A stretch of DNA of 64,000 nt, from contig CM066289.1 of assembly GCA_033816765.1 (NCBI GenBank), positions 682,001 to 746,000 of the forward strand. The letters are read 5' to 3'. This document shows, in pieces, positions 1-11,299 of the stretch. Numbering within the stretch: the first letter of the stretch is position 1; every line of letters starts with the position of its first letter. Source of the DNA: Nothopassalora personata. Taxonomy: Eukaryota > Ascomycota > Dothideomycetes > Mycosphaerellales > Mycosphaerellaceae. Under the pieces are notes generated by a model, which was not told the origin of the DNA, ran no database searches, and worked only from the letters and a program-made list of their open reading frames with translations. The translations under genes and the position numbers were made by a program.

Positions 1-1351
1 GACCCCGATAAGAATAGGACGAGGACCGGTACTTATATACTAGGAGACGTAGTCTACGCTAGTAGAGGCGTAGGGGACGTAGTAGATGCGGCATTAGGCC
101 ATTTTATGCTAGGCTCCGGTTAGAATGTTTCGGTCTCCGTAGGAATTTATTCGGACTTACTTAATAGTATTAATAGGAGATATAGTAGTAGTAGTTTCTA
201 TTTACGGCATGCTATTAGTATCTATCGGAACCCGTAGGGAAAATGTCGTCTCCCTAAGCGGTAGGTATAAGATGCGCGATATACCCCTAAGGCTAGAGAC
301 GCTTAGCTAGGGGGAGGGGGAGGGGCGACTTACGCGTGCGGTAGGTAATTAGAAAAAGAAAGAAAAGAAAAAAGAGAACGAGAACCTAAAGATATGTTCT
401 AGGCTCCTATTATTTATATATAACAATAGCTATTGTCACTTAGTAGACAATAGTAAACCTTATACTTACCTAGGTAACAATACTTCGTCTCGGCGTCGGC
501 GGGGCTAGACAATAAGGAAGAGAAGCTCGGGCACTTCCTATTACGAGCCTAATAAAAACACCTAGGACAATAGGCTCTAGGGCGGAGCTATAACTAGGGG
601 CGGCGGAGGAGGAAGGGGGGGGTAGTGTAAGGGGCGGGCCCCTATCTCTTAGTATAGGCTACGCCTATGCGTTCGGATTGCTTTCCGACACCTTTTCTTC
701 GGACAGCGTATAACTTTCCCTTTCTTCTATATCGAACTTATTACAAACTTCATAGAACTTTAGTATATACGTCGTTTACCCGTAACACTTATTATTAACT
801 AGGGAGGATCTAATAAATTGCTCTATAGTAGTCTTATAGTTATATACCTAAGCTTAAAAGTCTTTATAGTACTTTAATATATTAGGTCTTATAGTATCTA
901 ACTTAATATACCTAACTACCTTTAGAGTATTATATAGATTAATTATAATAACTAGCTTATATATTGCCTTAATTAAATTATATAATTCCTTAGCTAACTT
1001 GTCTATATCTCTAAAGTTTAGCCTTAGAATAGAGTCTAATCTAGCTATAATAATGCTAAAAGATTGTATGTCCTCTTTCTTCTATCGCTTATAGGCAGCT
1101 TTGTATCCTATACTACTAGTAATGTCCTAAGGAGATTTATTCTAGGTAGTAGTCTTATTCTAGGTATTCTTAGTTGTATCTTAGGGTTGTTTAAAAGCTA
1201 CCCTGTTTAGAGTATGCTTTAGATTAACCTAGTCTAGGTTATAGATAATATATCTAACTAGATCCTTCTCTAGTAGTACGCTAATTAGTATAGATTTCTA
1301 TACCTAAAACTGTACGCCTTTTCTAAGCACCTAGTTATCCTTAGTAGACCT
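1..1351 (-). mobile_element. Oldest Copia-like element, gag part (left remnant)
   Basis: This is RIP-mutated retroelement sequence, poor in CpA/TpG and rich in TpA. Read on the minus strand from 1351 to about 640, and taking TAG as a mutated Trp or Gln codon, it gives a continuous Copia-type Gag: a Trp-x-Trp-Lys stretch, then helical text ending in an Asn-Lys-Cys region. The frame continues without a break from the segment at 30247-30574 once the plus-strand Copia element and one copy of its gacct duplication are removed. This is therefore the host that the other elements entered. Positions 1 to about 640 are also RIP-mutated, but I cannot assign them; they contain a 14-bp palindrome at 423-436 (acaatagctattgt). 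The element runs off the left edge. Confidence 0.7.
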
Positions 1352-1557
1352 TATCACGATCTAAGCGTACACCGGCGCTGCAGCCTAATTAAACCTAAGG
1401 TAGCAGCGGCTAAGAATTAGGTAACATTAATTAGTTACCTACAGCCTTTCTATAAGTAGCTCGTTCAATTCTAGCTTAGATACATGCAATCTACTACCTG
1501 CTTTTGAAACACCTTTATAAGCCCATTTCATAACTTCCAACCACTTGTAACGTAATA
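1352..1557 (+). repeat. Left (5') LTR of the Copia element
   Basis: It aligns along its 206-bp length with 30041-30246. Differences are mostly C/T and G/A, as RIP would leave. The ends read TA...TA where TG...CA is expected, consistent with RIP at both terminal dinucleotides. Confidence 0.9.
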
Positions 1558-1568
1558 GTTATAAGCCC
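1558..1568 (+). other. Primer-binding site, initiator tRNA-Met anticodon-arm type
   Basis: The sequence gttataagccc begins immediately after the LTR. With one RIP change reversed (TA back to TG) it is complementary to the anticodon arm of fungal initiator tRNA-Met. This half-tRNA primer is known from Drosophila copia and some fungal Copia elements. Confidence 0.65.
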
Positions 1569-1736
1569 GATAGGCGCTTACTAACGTTCGCTACATAAAA
1601 CGAAGCCCTAGAGCAGATTTTGCATCGTTATTAAAAACCAGTAGGATCCATTATTATCCTATTAACAACCATTGTACAGTAGTGTAGTAACCCTAGTAGA
1701 CCTATAGGAACTTTTATTAGGCCCATCAATACCGTT

Positions 1737-3018
1737 ATAGCGACTACCGAGACACCCGGTAGTACCGGTACTTTACCGCACGCTACTATCGTTCTTAAGA
1801 GTTATAACTAATAGGACAAGTTTAACCGTTAGTTAGAGCTCTACGCTAAGTCTCTAAACATCTAGAAGTATGTAGATCCGAACGATACTACCGCCGAGCT
1901 AATAGAGCCGGTGTACTTAACGTTCGAGTAAATCCAATTAGTATACACTACTAAAGACGCTACGGCTAAAGATAAGGAGCTTATTAAGCTCCGCCAGTTA
2001 GACGCCGACCGTAGGTAGCGGATGTATAACATCTTTACGTCCGCAAGGTCTAAATTAGTTACCTACCTAATTAGGACTACTATAGAGCTAGTCTAGGAGC
2101 TAATACATAGTAAACGCACCCTTAGAGGTAAGGTCTAGGCTCTAAAGGATTAGTACGGACTAAACGACATGTTACGTAAGCGATAGCTTACACTAGAGCT
2201 AAATAGGCTTTAGAAGAGCTAGGCCCGAAGGGTCGACGACTAGTGTTTAGACTAGCTAGTACTATAGACTAAGATACTAGATTACAACTATACCGAGTAC
2301 GGGGACCTACTACGACACTTCCTACTTGCGATATAGTAGAAAACTCCTACCTATAGAGCATTACTATATAACGAGTGGAAGCGTAATAAGCTCTTACTTA
2401 GTAAGCTTACCGAGCGATACCTCGAATAGATACGCGATACTACCCTAGTTACTACAAACAGTCGATTAGTCTTCGTAACCTTCATAGGCGAACCCTTAGT
2501 AGAGGACGAGCCTCTACTACTAGCGCCTATAGTAGGTACAGTCGGTAGGAATAATAACAACGACCGTCGTCGTAGCCGCGGCGATAAGAGTCGTAACCGT
2601 AGCAACGGTGTAAACAAAGAAAAGAGTAGTAATAATAACGATAGGCTAAGCGGCTACTAGAACATTACCGGCGAGCCTAAGGAGAGTTATTATAAGAACC
2701 TCTATTTATACGATGTAATTAACCCTAAGAAGCGTCTATTAAAGGATTAGCGCTCTAAGTAGTAGAAGAAGTGCTAGAAGCACTTTATTAATTACTACTT
2801 AGGCGATAATAGTAAACGCTTACTAGGCGTATTAAACCGTAATAGGCGTACGGATAAGGAACGAGATAAGGCAATTGCTAAGGGTAAGGTAGTACCGTAC
2901 GGCTTCACTAGTCTCACTATCCTTTCGAGCTCGATAAGCTAATTAAGCTTTAACTTTAGGGATTACTAGGTATACGACAACTGCTCGGACACCTATGTTA
3001 TTAATTACTATAACTAGT
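1737..3018 (+). pseudogene. Copia gag and start of protease, RIP-inactivated
   Basis: The frame starts at an ATA (mutated ATG) at 1737 and runs to 3018, where Gypsy A interrupts it. Read through TAG/TAA, it has a low-complexity Thr/Pro/Gly start, helical Gag text with a conserved Tyr-x-Lys-Trp style region, and a basic Arg/Asn/Ser-rich stretch at about 2540-2640. Near 2970-3010 comes a Val-Tyr-Asp-x-(Cys/Gly)-Ser-Asp-Thr stretch that looks like the retropepsin active site. The protein cannot be made because of many nonsense codons. The frame is restored at 17298 after the Gypsy A insertion. Confidence 0.75.
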
Positions 3019-3413
3019 AATGTCTACTAACTACCCTATGTAGGCCTGTCTAAGTTGTAGTAGTGTAGAGCGGCGCTTATGTAAGTAGAGGTATTTACCG
3101 GTCCCGGGACCGTGAAATTAGGTCACGTGACGAGTAGCGTAGTAGCCGGATAAAACAAGAGGATTAGCGGACCTAAACCCCTATGCCCTCTACTTAAGAG
3201 GTATAAATTGAATTGCTGCCTTAATGCTACGCTTACAATGCTGTAACTGCGTAGTATATATCTTAATAGCTATACCAGTCCCGCTAGCTTACCTAAATGT
3301 CTAATTAAACCTAAAATGAAATAGGGGCAAGTTAGACCTAAGGAACCCCCCCCTCTAAACCTAAGGTCGACATAACTAAACCTAAGGTTAACATAACTAA
3401 TTAGTCGTTAATA
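3019..3413 (-). repeat. 3' LTR of Gypsy A (left copy)
   Basis: It matches 16899-17292 over about 395 bp, with mainly transition differences. It contains one copy of the palindrome (3093-3118). Confidence 0.9.
3093..3118. repeat. GC-rich palindrome copy 1 (in left LTR of Gypsy A)
   Basis: The core is cggtcccgggaccg within an imperfect 26-bp inverted repeat; the right arm reads gtgaaat instead of ggtaaat. Confidence 0.8.
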
Positions 3414-3569
3414 TATCCTCCCCTATTACGAACCTGTCCTTAGGCTCTAAAGCAGTAAGCCCGGGCATTATAGGTAGCTTAGTTAGTCGCTATAAGCTAA
3501 GGTGGTCTTATAGCAGCATAGTAGCTTACCCTACCATTTAGCTTAACATATAAGATGTTAGGCAGTCCT

Positions 3570-6500
3570 AGGGCCTACTAGCGACAGTTTATGAAGATCG
3601 AAAGGATCCTTCTAACAGAGACCGTGATAATAACGTTAATAACCGCGACTCGTATCCGTCGCACTATACTAACGTATGCTACGAAACTAGCGAGGGAATG
3701 GATAGCTATGTTAGCATTAATCGAGCGGGCTAGATGGTCGAATAACGTAAACGCCACTTATAAGACAAGTAAGCGTTAGTACTAGTAACCTAATAAATCT
3801 AAAGACGAATCCACCGCGTAGCTAGAAGGTAAGTTAAGGGAAGATAAGTAACTATAAAAAACAAGTAAGATCTAAGGACTAGAAGTACCTATACCCGAAG
3901 CATTAGAACTAGAATTAGAACTAGAATTAGAACTAGAATTAGGACTAGAATCCTATAGGCTACAGCTATAGCCGGAAATTAATTAGAAACTAGGAGCCTA
4001 TAGACCTACACTAACCACTCAGTTCCACTTAGTCTTACACAACTCCTTTATCTAGACCTACTCGTTGTCGTAGCTAACACTAGTCTTACTAGACGCGTCC
4101 CTAAGTAGCTAGTTAGTAAAGTTCCTATAGTAGTTACGGAAGAAGCTCTTATTACGCCCTTCGCTTATAAAGCACATCTACTCGAGAGTAGTAACTAAGC
4201 TAAGCTACTTATCTATTAATTTCATAGCTCGGACGCGCTAATTATGCATCTTCTTATAGAAGAGCTCCGAGTCTAGGCGGACCGTAGCATTAAGCTACCT
4301 TCTAGTATTAAGGATGACTTCGTTATCGTTCTAAGACTTTAACCCCGCTAGGGCATCGGACAGAGGGCTAATGCTACTAAGGTGTACGACCGTAGGAAAA
4401 GGATAGCCGGGTACTAGGCGTCGATACTTAAATCCTATAGCGCTCTTACTTAGCGTCTTAAAGTCACGATAGAGGTCCATTACCTAGTGCATGCTTAAGC
4501 TTCTCTAGAGTTTAAGATAGTCGTCGTCGCGGATCTCGATAAAGTAAGGGTTAATCTAACGTAGCGTCTTCTTATGTACGGCCTGCCTCATTAGGACGCC
4601 TACAGTAGTTATCCGCATTTGCCTAGCGCTTAGGTTCTCTCTAAACTAGCTAATGCTGTTCTTACTTAGGTAATTTTAGACCCTAACCGAGAAGAAACGC
4701 TTAAATCGGCCGTCTTCTATGTAGTTGTTAATCTAGCACTACTAGATAAACTCTCTAGCATTCCCTTTCTTATAAAAACCGTGTAAAAACTCCGGCCTAC
4801 TTGTGCCCTCTAAGTTAAGAGAGTATAGCATGTTAAGCCGGTTACTAGTCTAGTAGTTTTCAATTTCGAGGTTTAAGTCGACCCTAGCATACTGCACTAT
4901 AGTGTTCGCGTTACCCCCCTAATAAGCCCTATTAAAGCTGAAAATCGTAGGCCTAGGGAAGGAGATGAACCGAGTGTAGTGCTAAGGGTATAGCGCTACT
5001 TATAAGAGCTACAGCCCGGGGTCTTGTCGCATGATCTATTAGCTTAGAGAATACTACATGTTCTAGTAGACGCCGCCGTTACTAACCTTATTTAATTCTC
5101 GTAGGTACTATCGGTACACGTCGAATTCTCGACTTATTATTTCTCTAACTAATTTAACCCGCGGTACTAGTTTAGCGTTCTTATACTAGTATAGTATGTT
5201 ACTATTAATGTAGGTACCGGTGCTATTAAGATCGGCTTAGTTAGCTTCATTAATGCCGAATTTGTCGAGGATCTAGTTGTAGTTAGTATACGTAACGATA
5301 CTACTCGTAGTGCCGACTTTACCTCGAACGCGGAGGCAGCTAAGCGGGTTAACAGTCTTCTAACTACGCTTATTAGGGCGAAACCACGACCCATTCTTCA
5401 CCTTAATAGCTGAAAAACTCTTGCCTTTAAAGAGCTAGTCTTAGACCTTAAGCGCGCGCTCACATAGGGTATTAGAGGTAATACCGGGATTCGCAACGAA
5501 GTAGAGGGCCTTATAGTAGAAATCTCGAACATGCTAATCGTACATTATAGCGCTAACTTTACCATCCTTCTTAAGAACGTCCGAGACAGCATATTCGAGC
5601 ATCTTAAGGCCCGCTATCCGGTACTTAGGTAGCTAGTTAATACTATCTACATTAATCGAGTTTCTAAACTTAATACTACAGTACCGCTCATTGTAGGTAC
5701 AGTTAGCGCGCTTAATCCGGAGGGCCTCGTCTTCTTATAGGATCTAATCCTTAAAGACTAATACATCCCTAATTATAGCCGAAGGTAACATAGTAAGTAT
5801 CGGATTGCTATTCTTAGTTAGGGCCGGAGTAGATCGTAGGGTACTAACCGGTGTACCTAGCGGACTGCCCTCGCGTATAGGTGCGCTATTTAGCGTTCGG
5901 TTAGGCGAGGATCGAGTAGGCGTAGTTATGCCCTTACCTATACTCTCGCCTATACGGAGCTACTTAAGTCGACTCGACTTACGACTGCCTCTCGATAGGA
6001 CTATAGGCTAGGTAGAGGCTAGTAGAGTTAGCGTAGTACTCATTACACGTCCTTTACCTTTACTACCCGGTAGTAGCTAACGTAGCTATTGCTAGCTAGA
6101 TGGTCTAGGTTAATCTATACTATCCTCTAGGGACGCGGACTTCTTAGTAATAGTACCCTCTATAAAGTATAGAAGGCTATCCTTATAGACGGCTAGGCGG
6201 TGTCTTCTAATGATCTCCCTAGTCTTAGCCGATTACGGATCAATGCTACGTGCTTTAGCCTCCCTATCGCACCGGGTAAGATTACTAGGCTCTAAAATTC
6301 GCTTACGATCTATACCCTTACGGCCGATCCTTATACGCTAGATTAATGCCCTCTAGATTCTACTAATAGCCCTACTATAGTCTAGGTACTTATTAATAAA
6401 GGCCGTGAACTAGCGGCGCCCGCTATTAGTACTGTAAAGCTCGGAGATAACGCGTCGATTAAGAATCTTATTGTCTATCTACTATAGCTAGTAGCGGGTA

Positions 6501-6925
6501 AGCGTAGCTCGAAGAGTCTTCTCTCGGTTACGAATCTCTAAACCGGTCTTACGAATCTTGCCGACGATAGCAAACAAGACATCGAGCTTCTTATTACTAA
6601 GGAATTCATCCTAGTAGCTCTTACCTATGCCGCTCTTAACTTCCTCGAAAAATAGGTTAACCTAGACGGAGTAGTCTTCGAATACCTTCTCGAAGCCCTT
6701 ATAGAAGTCCTTTAACACCTCGACCCGCTTCTAAGGACTAAGCTCTCGGAACATAACATTAGCGGCGGACTTCGGCGTATTCGTGTTAGTAAGGACATGT
6801 TTAACGTTGTCCGGTAGGCGAAGAGACTCGAACAAGGTCTAAGGTAGGCGGGTAAGCCTAGTAATAGTACTAGTAAGCGCTGTGCTCGAGCTAGCCGGGC
6901 GTAACGATAGACTAGCTAAAGCTAT
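3570..6925 (-). pseudogene. Third ORF of Gypsy A, about 1,100 codons, unknown function
   Basis: Reading the minus strand from an ATA (mutated ATG) at 6925 downwards and treating TAG/TAA as former Trp/Gln, one frame stays open to about 3570. Nonsense codons are almost only of the RIP type and I found no frameshift. The protein has a Ser/Ala/Leu-rich start, a charged helical first third (Lys/Glu/Arg-rich), a Ser/Thr/Pro/Arg-rich linker near 5800-6000, a mixed central domain rich in Tyr, Asn and Phe, and a Ser-Ser-Ser-Asn repeat tract near 3905-3950. It lies between pol and the 3' LTR on the same strand. I see no signal peptide or membrane pattern typical of an envelope protein and no reverse transcriptase, integrase or zinc-knuckle motif. 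The C-terminal end is uncertain. I do not recognise it. Confidence 0.6.
3901..3955. repeat. 12-bp tandem repeat in the third ORF
   Basis: About four copies of the unit gaactagaatta are present, encoding Ser/Asn repeats on the minus strand. Confidence 0.75.
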
Positions 6926-7366
6926 GATAACTAGGATTCGCTATTAGTAAGATCGTAAGAGCTAGCTATCTCGTAGTACTACTCTAGAGTAATAGTAAGC
7001 TTTAAAAGCTTAGTGTTAGGGTAGGGCTTTAAAGAAGGTTAAGGTCGTAAAGAGAGAGAGAGGCTAAAGAACCGTCTAATATGTGTAGTGGTAGATAGAT
7101 ATGTTAGTAGCTCTAGTGATAGTGTTAGTGTTTAAAGAAAAAGAGAGGAAGTAGTAGGTAGAGAGCTACGCTTAAGTATGCCTCTTAGCGTATGTCCCTA
7201 TAACCGTTACAAGGCAGTAGCGCCGAGACCGGTCTTATAAGTAGTAAGAGCAGTACTATTAAGGTTATACTAAAGGTCCGATAACCCTACATGTAACTAA
7301 AAACTAGTACTAGTAACCACCTAGGTAAGCATTCGGTAGGGGCATGCTACGCTATTACGTGATCCG

Positions 7367-7392
7367 ATTTACCGGTCCCGGGACCGGTAAAT
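7367..7392. repeat. GC-rich palindrome copy 2 (between pol and third ORF of Gypsy A)
   Basis: This is a perfect 26-bp palindrome with core ccggtcccgggaccgg and attta/taaat ends. It lies after the pol stop (7534) and about 450 bp before the start of the third ORF (6925), reading on the minus strand. Confidence 0.85.
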
Positions 7393-7533
7393 GTGACTCT
7401 ACTAACTAAGGTCTAACTAAGGTAAGAACACCCTATAAAGTGAAGTCTAGATAACCGAATCGGCTTAATAAACTGAAGGGCATATATAATACATGCCTAA
7501 GGAAAGTGAACTCTATACGCTATTACTAACTAA

Positions 7534-10500
7534 TTAGTTCTTAGCCTCGATCCTACTAAACTGTGAAATTTTGGCTGTAGAAAGGTTATAAGGCCTAACC
7601 TATAGCTTCTTAGATTCCGGTTTAGGATACGATCCCTTTTTATTAACTCCTACAGGTAGCACGTCTTCGTCGGCGATAGGCTCGATCTCGTTCGAATTAC
7701 TACTGTCTTCGCTATTAGCGACGCTATTAGCGACTTCTCCCTCCCCTATTACGAGATCGGTCCCATTATCTAAGTTTAGTACTCCTATGTTATCCGGGCG
7801 AAGCTCTAGAACTAGCTTAAGGTTTTCTCGTGCCTAAACACCCTTTATTAGCGTACTATTAAGTTCCTTGAGAATATAGGTACTAAACTCCCTAGAGATA
7901 CTAGACACCCGATATAGACCTTACTATCGGTAACCGATCTTGCGTAAGAAGTCATCCTTATATAGCTTGTCGAATCTCATAATAAGGTCGCCCTTCTAGA
8001 AACTAATAGAGTTAACATTCCGGTAAGAATTAAAGTAGTCCTTACTAAGTTCTCTTAGTCGCTTCCTTCGAGCATGTAGCTCTTCTAAACTAAGGTCTCG
8101 AGCCTAGAGTTAACGCGCACGTATAGTAAGTAGGTCCTTAGTCGTTCTTACCGATCCCCATTAGTAATTCGCCTACGTCGGGTGCTTAACCTCAATTAGT
8201 AGAATCGTGCGATAGCTATATAGGACCTAAGCTAGCGTTATTCTAGTAGTACGATAGGTCGTGGTCCTATTAGCCTATAACATAGCGGGTACCCATTGCT
8301 CCTATCCGCGGTATATGTTCCTTATAAGCTTTACTAACGCTATAAGAATCGGACGGTGTCTAGCCTCGACCGGAGCATTAGACTACGGATAGTACGGTAA
8401 TATTCGGATCCTTCGAACACTAAGCCCTACGAGTAACCGCTTAACCTTAGCCGCATAAACCGTAGCGTTATTAAGCACAATTTTAGCATAGTAGCCGTGC
8501 CTATAGAAGACATCTTCGTATAGAAACTTAGTAACCGTCTTAGAGCTAGGAGGTGCCCTTATTACTCTAGCCTCGATCTAGTTACTAAGTGCTTCGCGCG
8601 TAACTAGGAGGTATCCATTTTTATGTACCTAGACGGGGTCCGAGTACTACTTCTCACTAATAACCTAAGGGCTCGATAAGTAAAGCTTACTAGCGCGCTA
8701 GTTGCCTTCGCGAAACCTATAAGGAGCACAACTTCGAACCTACGTAGAGACATCGGCGAAGTACCCGTCCTAGTAATACCGATCGGAAATAAGGTTATAC
8801 ACGACCTTAGCGCTACGATAACCGTGTCTTTCATAGCATTCTATAACGATCTCCTTCTAAGCCTCGTTATCGTTAATTACAAGTTATAACGGTACTCCTC
8901 GGCGCTTCTAGAAGAATAGTAATTAGTCCCGGATAAAGAAATTAACGCTCTTCTTTACTAGTCGCCGGTACTTAGCACGGGTAACACTATCGGGCCGGGT
9001 CCTAGTTTCTATAACCTAAGTAAGTTGCTAAGAGCTTTTAGAATATTAGTCCCCGAGATGTCGTGTTTTCTAGATTTTAACTGGATAGGTGTCGACCGGC
9101 TCCGGATACCCGAATAGCTTATTATTAATTATCCGGTTGACATCGTCTTCGTTAGTTTCCCTAGGTTCCTAAGGTATAGAGGGCCTACGAGACAGGGCAT
9201 CTAGGCTAGTGTGCCTAGTCCCCGTAACGTGCTTCACCTCGAACGTAAACAGCCTAATCTATACGACCCACCGGGCTATTGCCGAGTTAGGCAGGTCCGA
9301 AGCCGGCCGGTTAAGTTGCTATATAAGTGTCTTAGCATTAACCTCAAGGACAAAATTAACGCTAGTAACATATCTCTAGATCTTCTTAAGCCCCTTAAGG
9401 ACCCTAAGGCATTCTCGCTTACTAGCATCATATCTAGATTCTAACGCGTTCTAGATTCTACTCTTATACCGCACCGGGTGACGCCGTCGAGTGCTATCTA
9501 TTAATTCTTAAGAAACGATACATCCCCATCTAGTACCGCTAGCATTAACTAAGATAAAGATAGACCTAGCACTAGGTGAGTAGTAGAGGGTAACTAAGGC
9601 TAGAGCCTACATAAGATATCTAGTAACCTCTTCTTTCGAGAATTACTTATTCTCTATCTAGGTGAACTCGGCGCCCTTCTTTAGTAGCTTATACATTAGT
9701 CGAGCGATAATAACGAACTAGGGAATCTATATCCGGAAGTACACACATAGCCCTACATAGGTGCGGACCTCCTTAATATAGGTAGGCGTAGGCTAGTCTA
9801 GGATCTTAGCTACAACCTTTAGGTTAGGATAGCGACCGTCCGGGCTAGTAACGTACCTAACAATCTTAAGCTTTTTATATAACCATTGGGATTTACCTCT
9901 AGTAACTACCGTACTAGCTCTCTCTAGGTTAGTAAGAACTAGATCTAGTGAGACGATGTGCTTAACGACCTATCTCCTTAGCCTAGGCTCTACTTCGGCA
10001 TTCCCATAGTCCTTAGTTAGTCCCTTAATACCGATGTTATCGAGGAACGGCTTCGCTCGATGCGAGATATAATTAAGTAGAATCTTTATTACCGCACGCA
10101 CGAACTAAGTAACTAAATTAGTAGCTCCTTAAGGTAGAGTCGTGTTGCGTACTAGGCTAAGAGGGGTCATGAAGGCTATTAAGTCCCGGTAGGACTCATC
10201 TAAAGTGATCTAATTATAACCTAAAAACAGGTCCATAAGTGAAGCGACTCGGCACCCGGCAAAATCCTCTAAGAAGCTATCCGTGTCCGGTGGAATGTTA
10301 GCATCGCGCATAGTAACCTTATTTAGGAGCATAGCTAAGTTAATTAACTGATATAGCACATCGCTTCTAGAGGTATTAACCTTCTTTACGACTAGGAACT
10401 AGCTATTGGAATATACTCCTTATAAGTATTCTAGGATGTTGTTCTTAATCCGGGCTCTAATTATACGCTTAACAATTGCCCTAAGACTTAGGTGCAGCCG

Positions 10501-10914
10501 GATAGGGCGTGCCTACTATAGCTTACGAGGGACCGTGTTAATCTTCTAAGGTGGCATAACGTCGTGCCTAATTTGCCTTATGTAACTAAAATCCTAAGTA
10601 AGGACTGCCTCCCGGTTGTAGAGCATCTCATCGAATAAGGCCCTTTCCATTAGCAATAGCTTAATACTAACCTTAATTGAGGTAAGTCGTTCTAGCGTAA
10701 TCCGGCTACCTCGCTTAATACTTGAGAATTTCTTAGTTAAGTACTTCCTATCGAACGGACCTTGTCCTTTAGGCATCTTAGATTCTAGGTATAGTACCCT
10801 ACGCTTCTATTCTATATCTCCCTTAACTCGTGATTCTAGGCGTTCGTAAACGCTCGCGTCTACTAGCTTCTTCTTATCCGCCTTACGCTTATACATCGTA
10901 AAGACCTACGGCAT
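7534..10914 (-). pseudogene. Gypsy A pol: reverse transcriptase, RNase H, integrase; RIP-inactivated
   Basis: The minus-strand frame runs from a probable start at 10914 (next Met at 10896) to TAA at 7534, about 1,127 codons, with RIP-type TAG/TAA inside. Reverse transcriptase landmarks read through: a Leu-Met-Asp-Leu-Phe-Leu-Gly-Tyr motif, a Pro-Gln-Gly-Ala-Thr-Asn motif, and Pro-Phe-Leu-Asp-Asn-Ile-Gly at the catalytic site (second Asp read as Asn, consistent with RIP). RNase H follows (Val-Asn-Ala-Ser..., Asp-Ala-Leu-Ser-Arg-Arg near 9200), then integrase-like sequence near 8950-8000 and an acidic tail. The lineage is the fungal Ty3/Gypsy type with a Phe-Leu-Asp-Asp-Ile box. A palindrome stands on each side of this frame. 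Confidence 0.82.
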
Positions 10915-11196
10915 CCTAATGTTAGCTATATGTTAGCCTACCTATTGCTTCCGTGCCTAAGTATTTAATGCAGATTGCCTTAGGATCTCGGAGGGCTAAT
11001 CTCCTTAAACTGAATAAACGTTAGTAATAGAATCTCCCTTAAACGCGCCTATTCCAATTTCTATAACTCGTTCCTTTGCTCTAGTAGTCCTAAGCAATCC
11101 TAATAAGTAAGCTAAATGGTTGCTAGGCGTTAGAGCCTTACCGGGTTCCTATAGATACGTCGTGTCGTAGTAGTATCCGTTTTCCTTACTATAGCT

Positions 11197-11223
11197 ATTT
11201 ACCGGTCCCGGGACCTGTAAAAT
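11197..11223. repeat. GC-rich palindrome copy 3 (between gag and pol of Gypsy A)
   Basis: The core is ccggtcccgggacc, with one arm base changed (cctg for ccgg). It lies about 290 bp upstream of the probable pol start on the minus strand. Confidence 0.8.
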
Positions 11224-11299
11224 TAAAGTCCGAGGTTTCTCCGAGATAGTGCGAGAACCTCACCGATTTTATTAAATCCGGCTTTAGTAAGTCGGTAGG

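Noticed and set aside
3591..3779. 62-codon plus ORF in the repeat block
   Set aside because: It lies within Gypsy A and reads opposite to the third ORF frame; there is no sign of a real start or domain.
8604..8834. 76-codon minus ORF in Gypsy A
   Set aside because: It is an open piece within the RIP-mutated integrase region, not a separate gene.
7367..11223. Two palindromes as terminal inverted repeats of a DNA transposon between 7.37 and 11.22 kb
   Set aside because: The space between them is exactly the pol gene of Gypsy A, the same core is inside the LTRs, and no target duplication flanks the pair.
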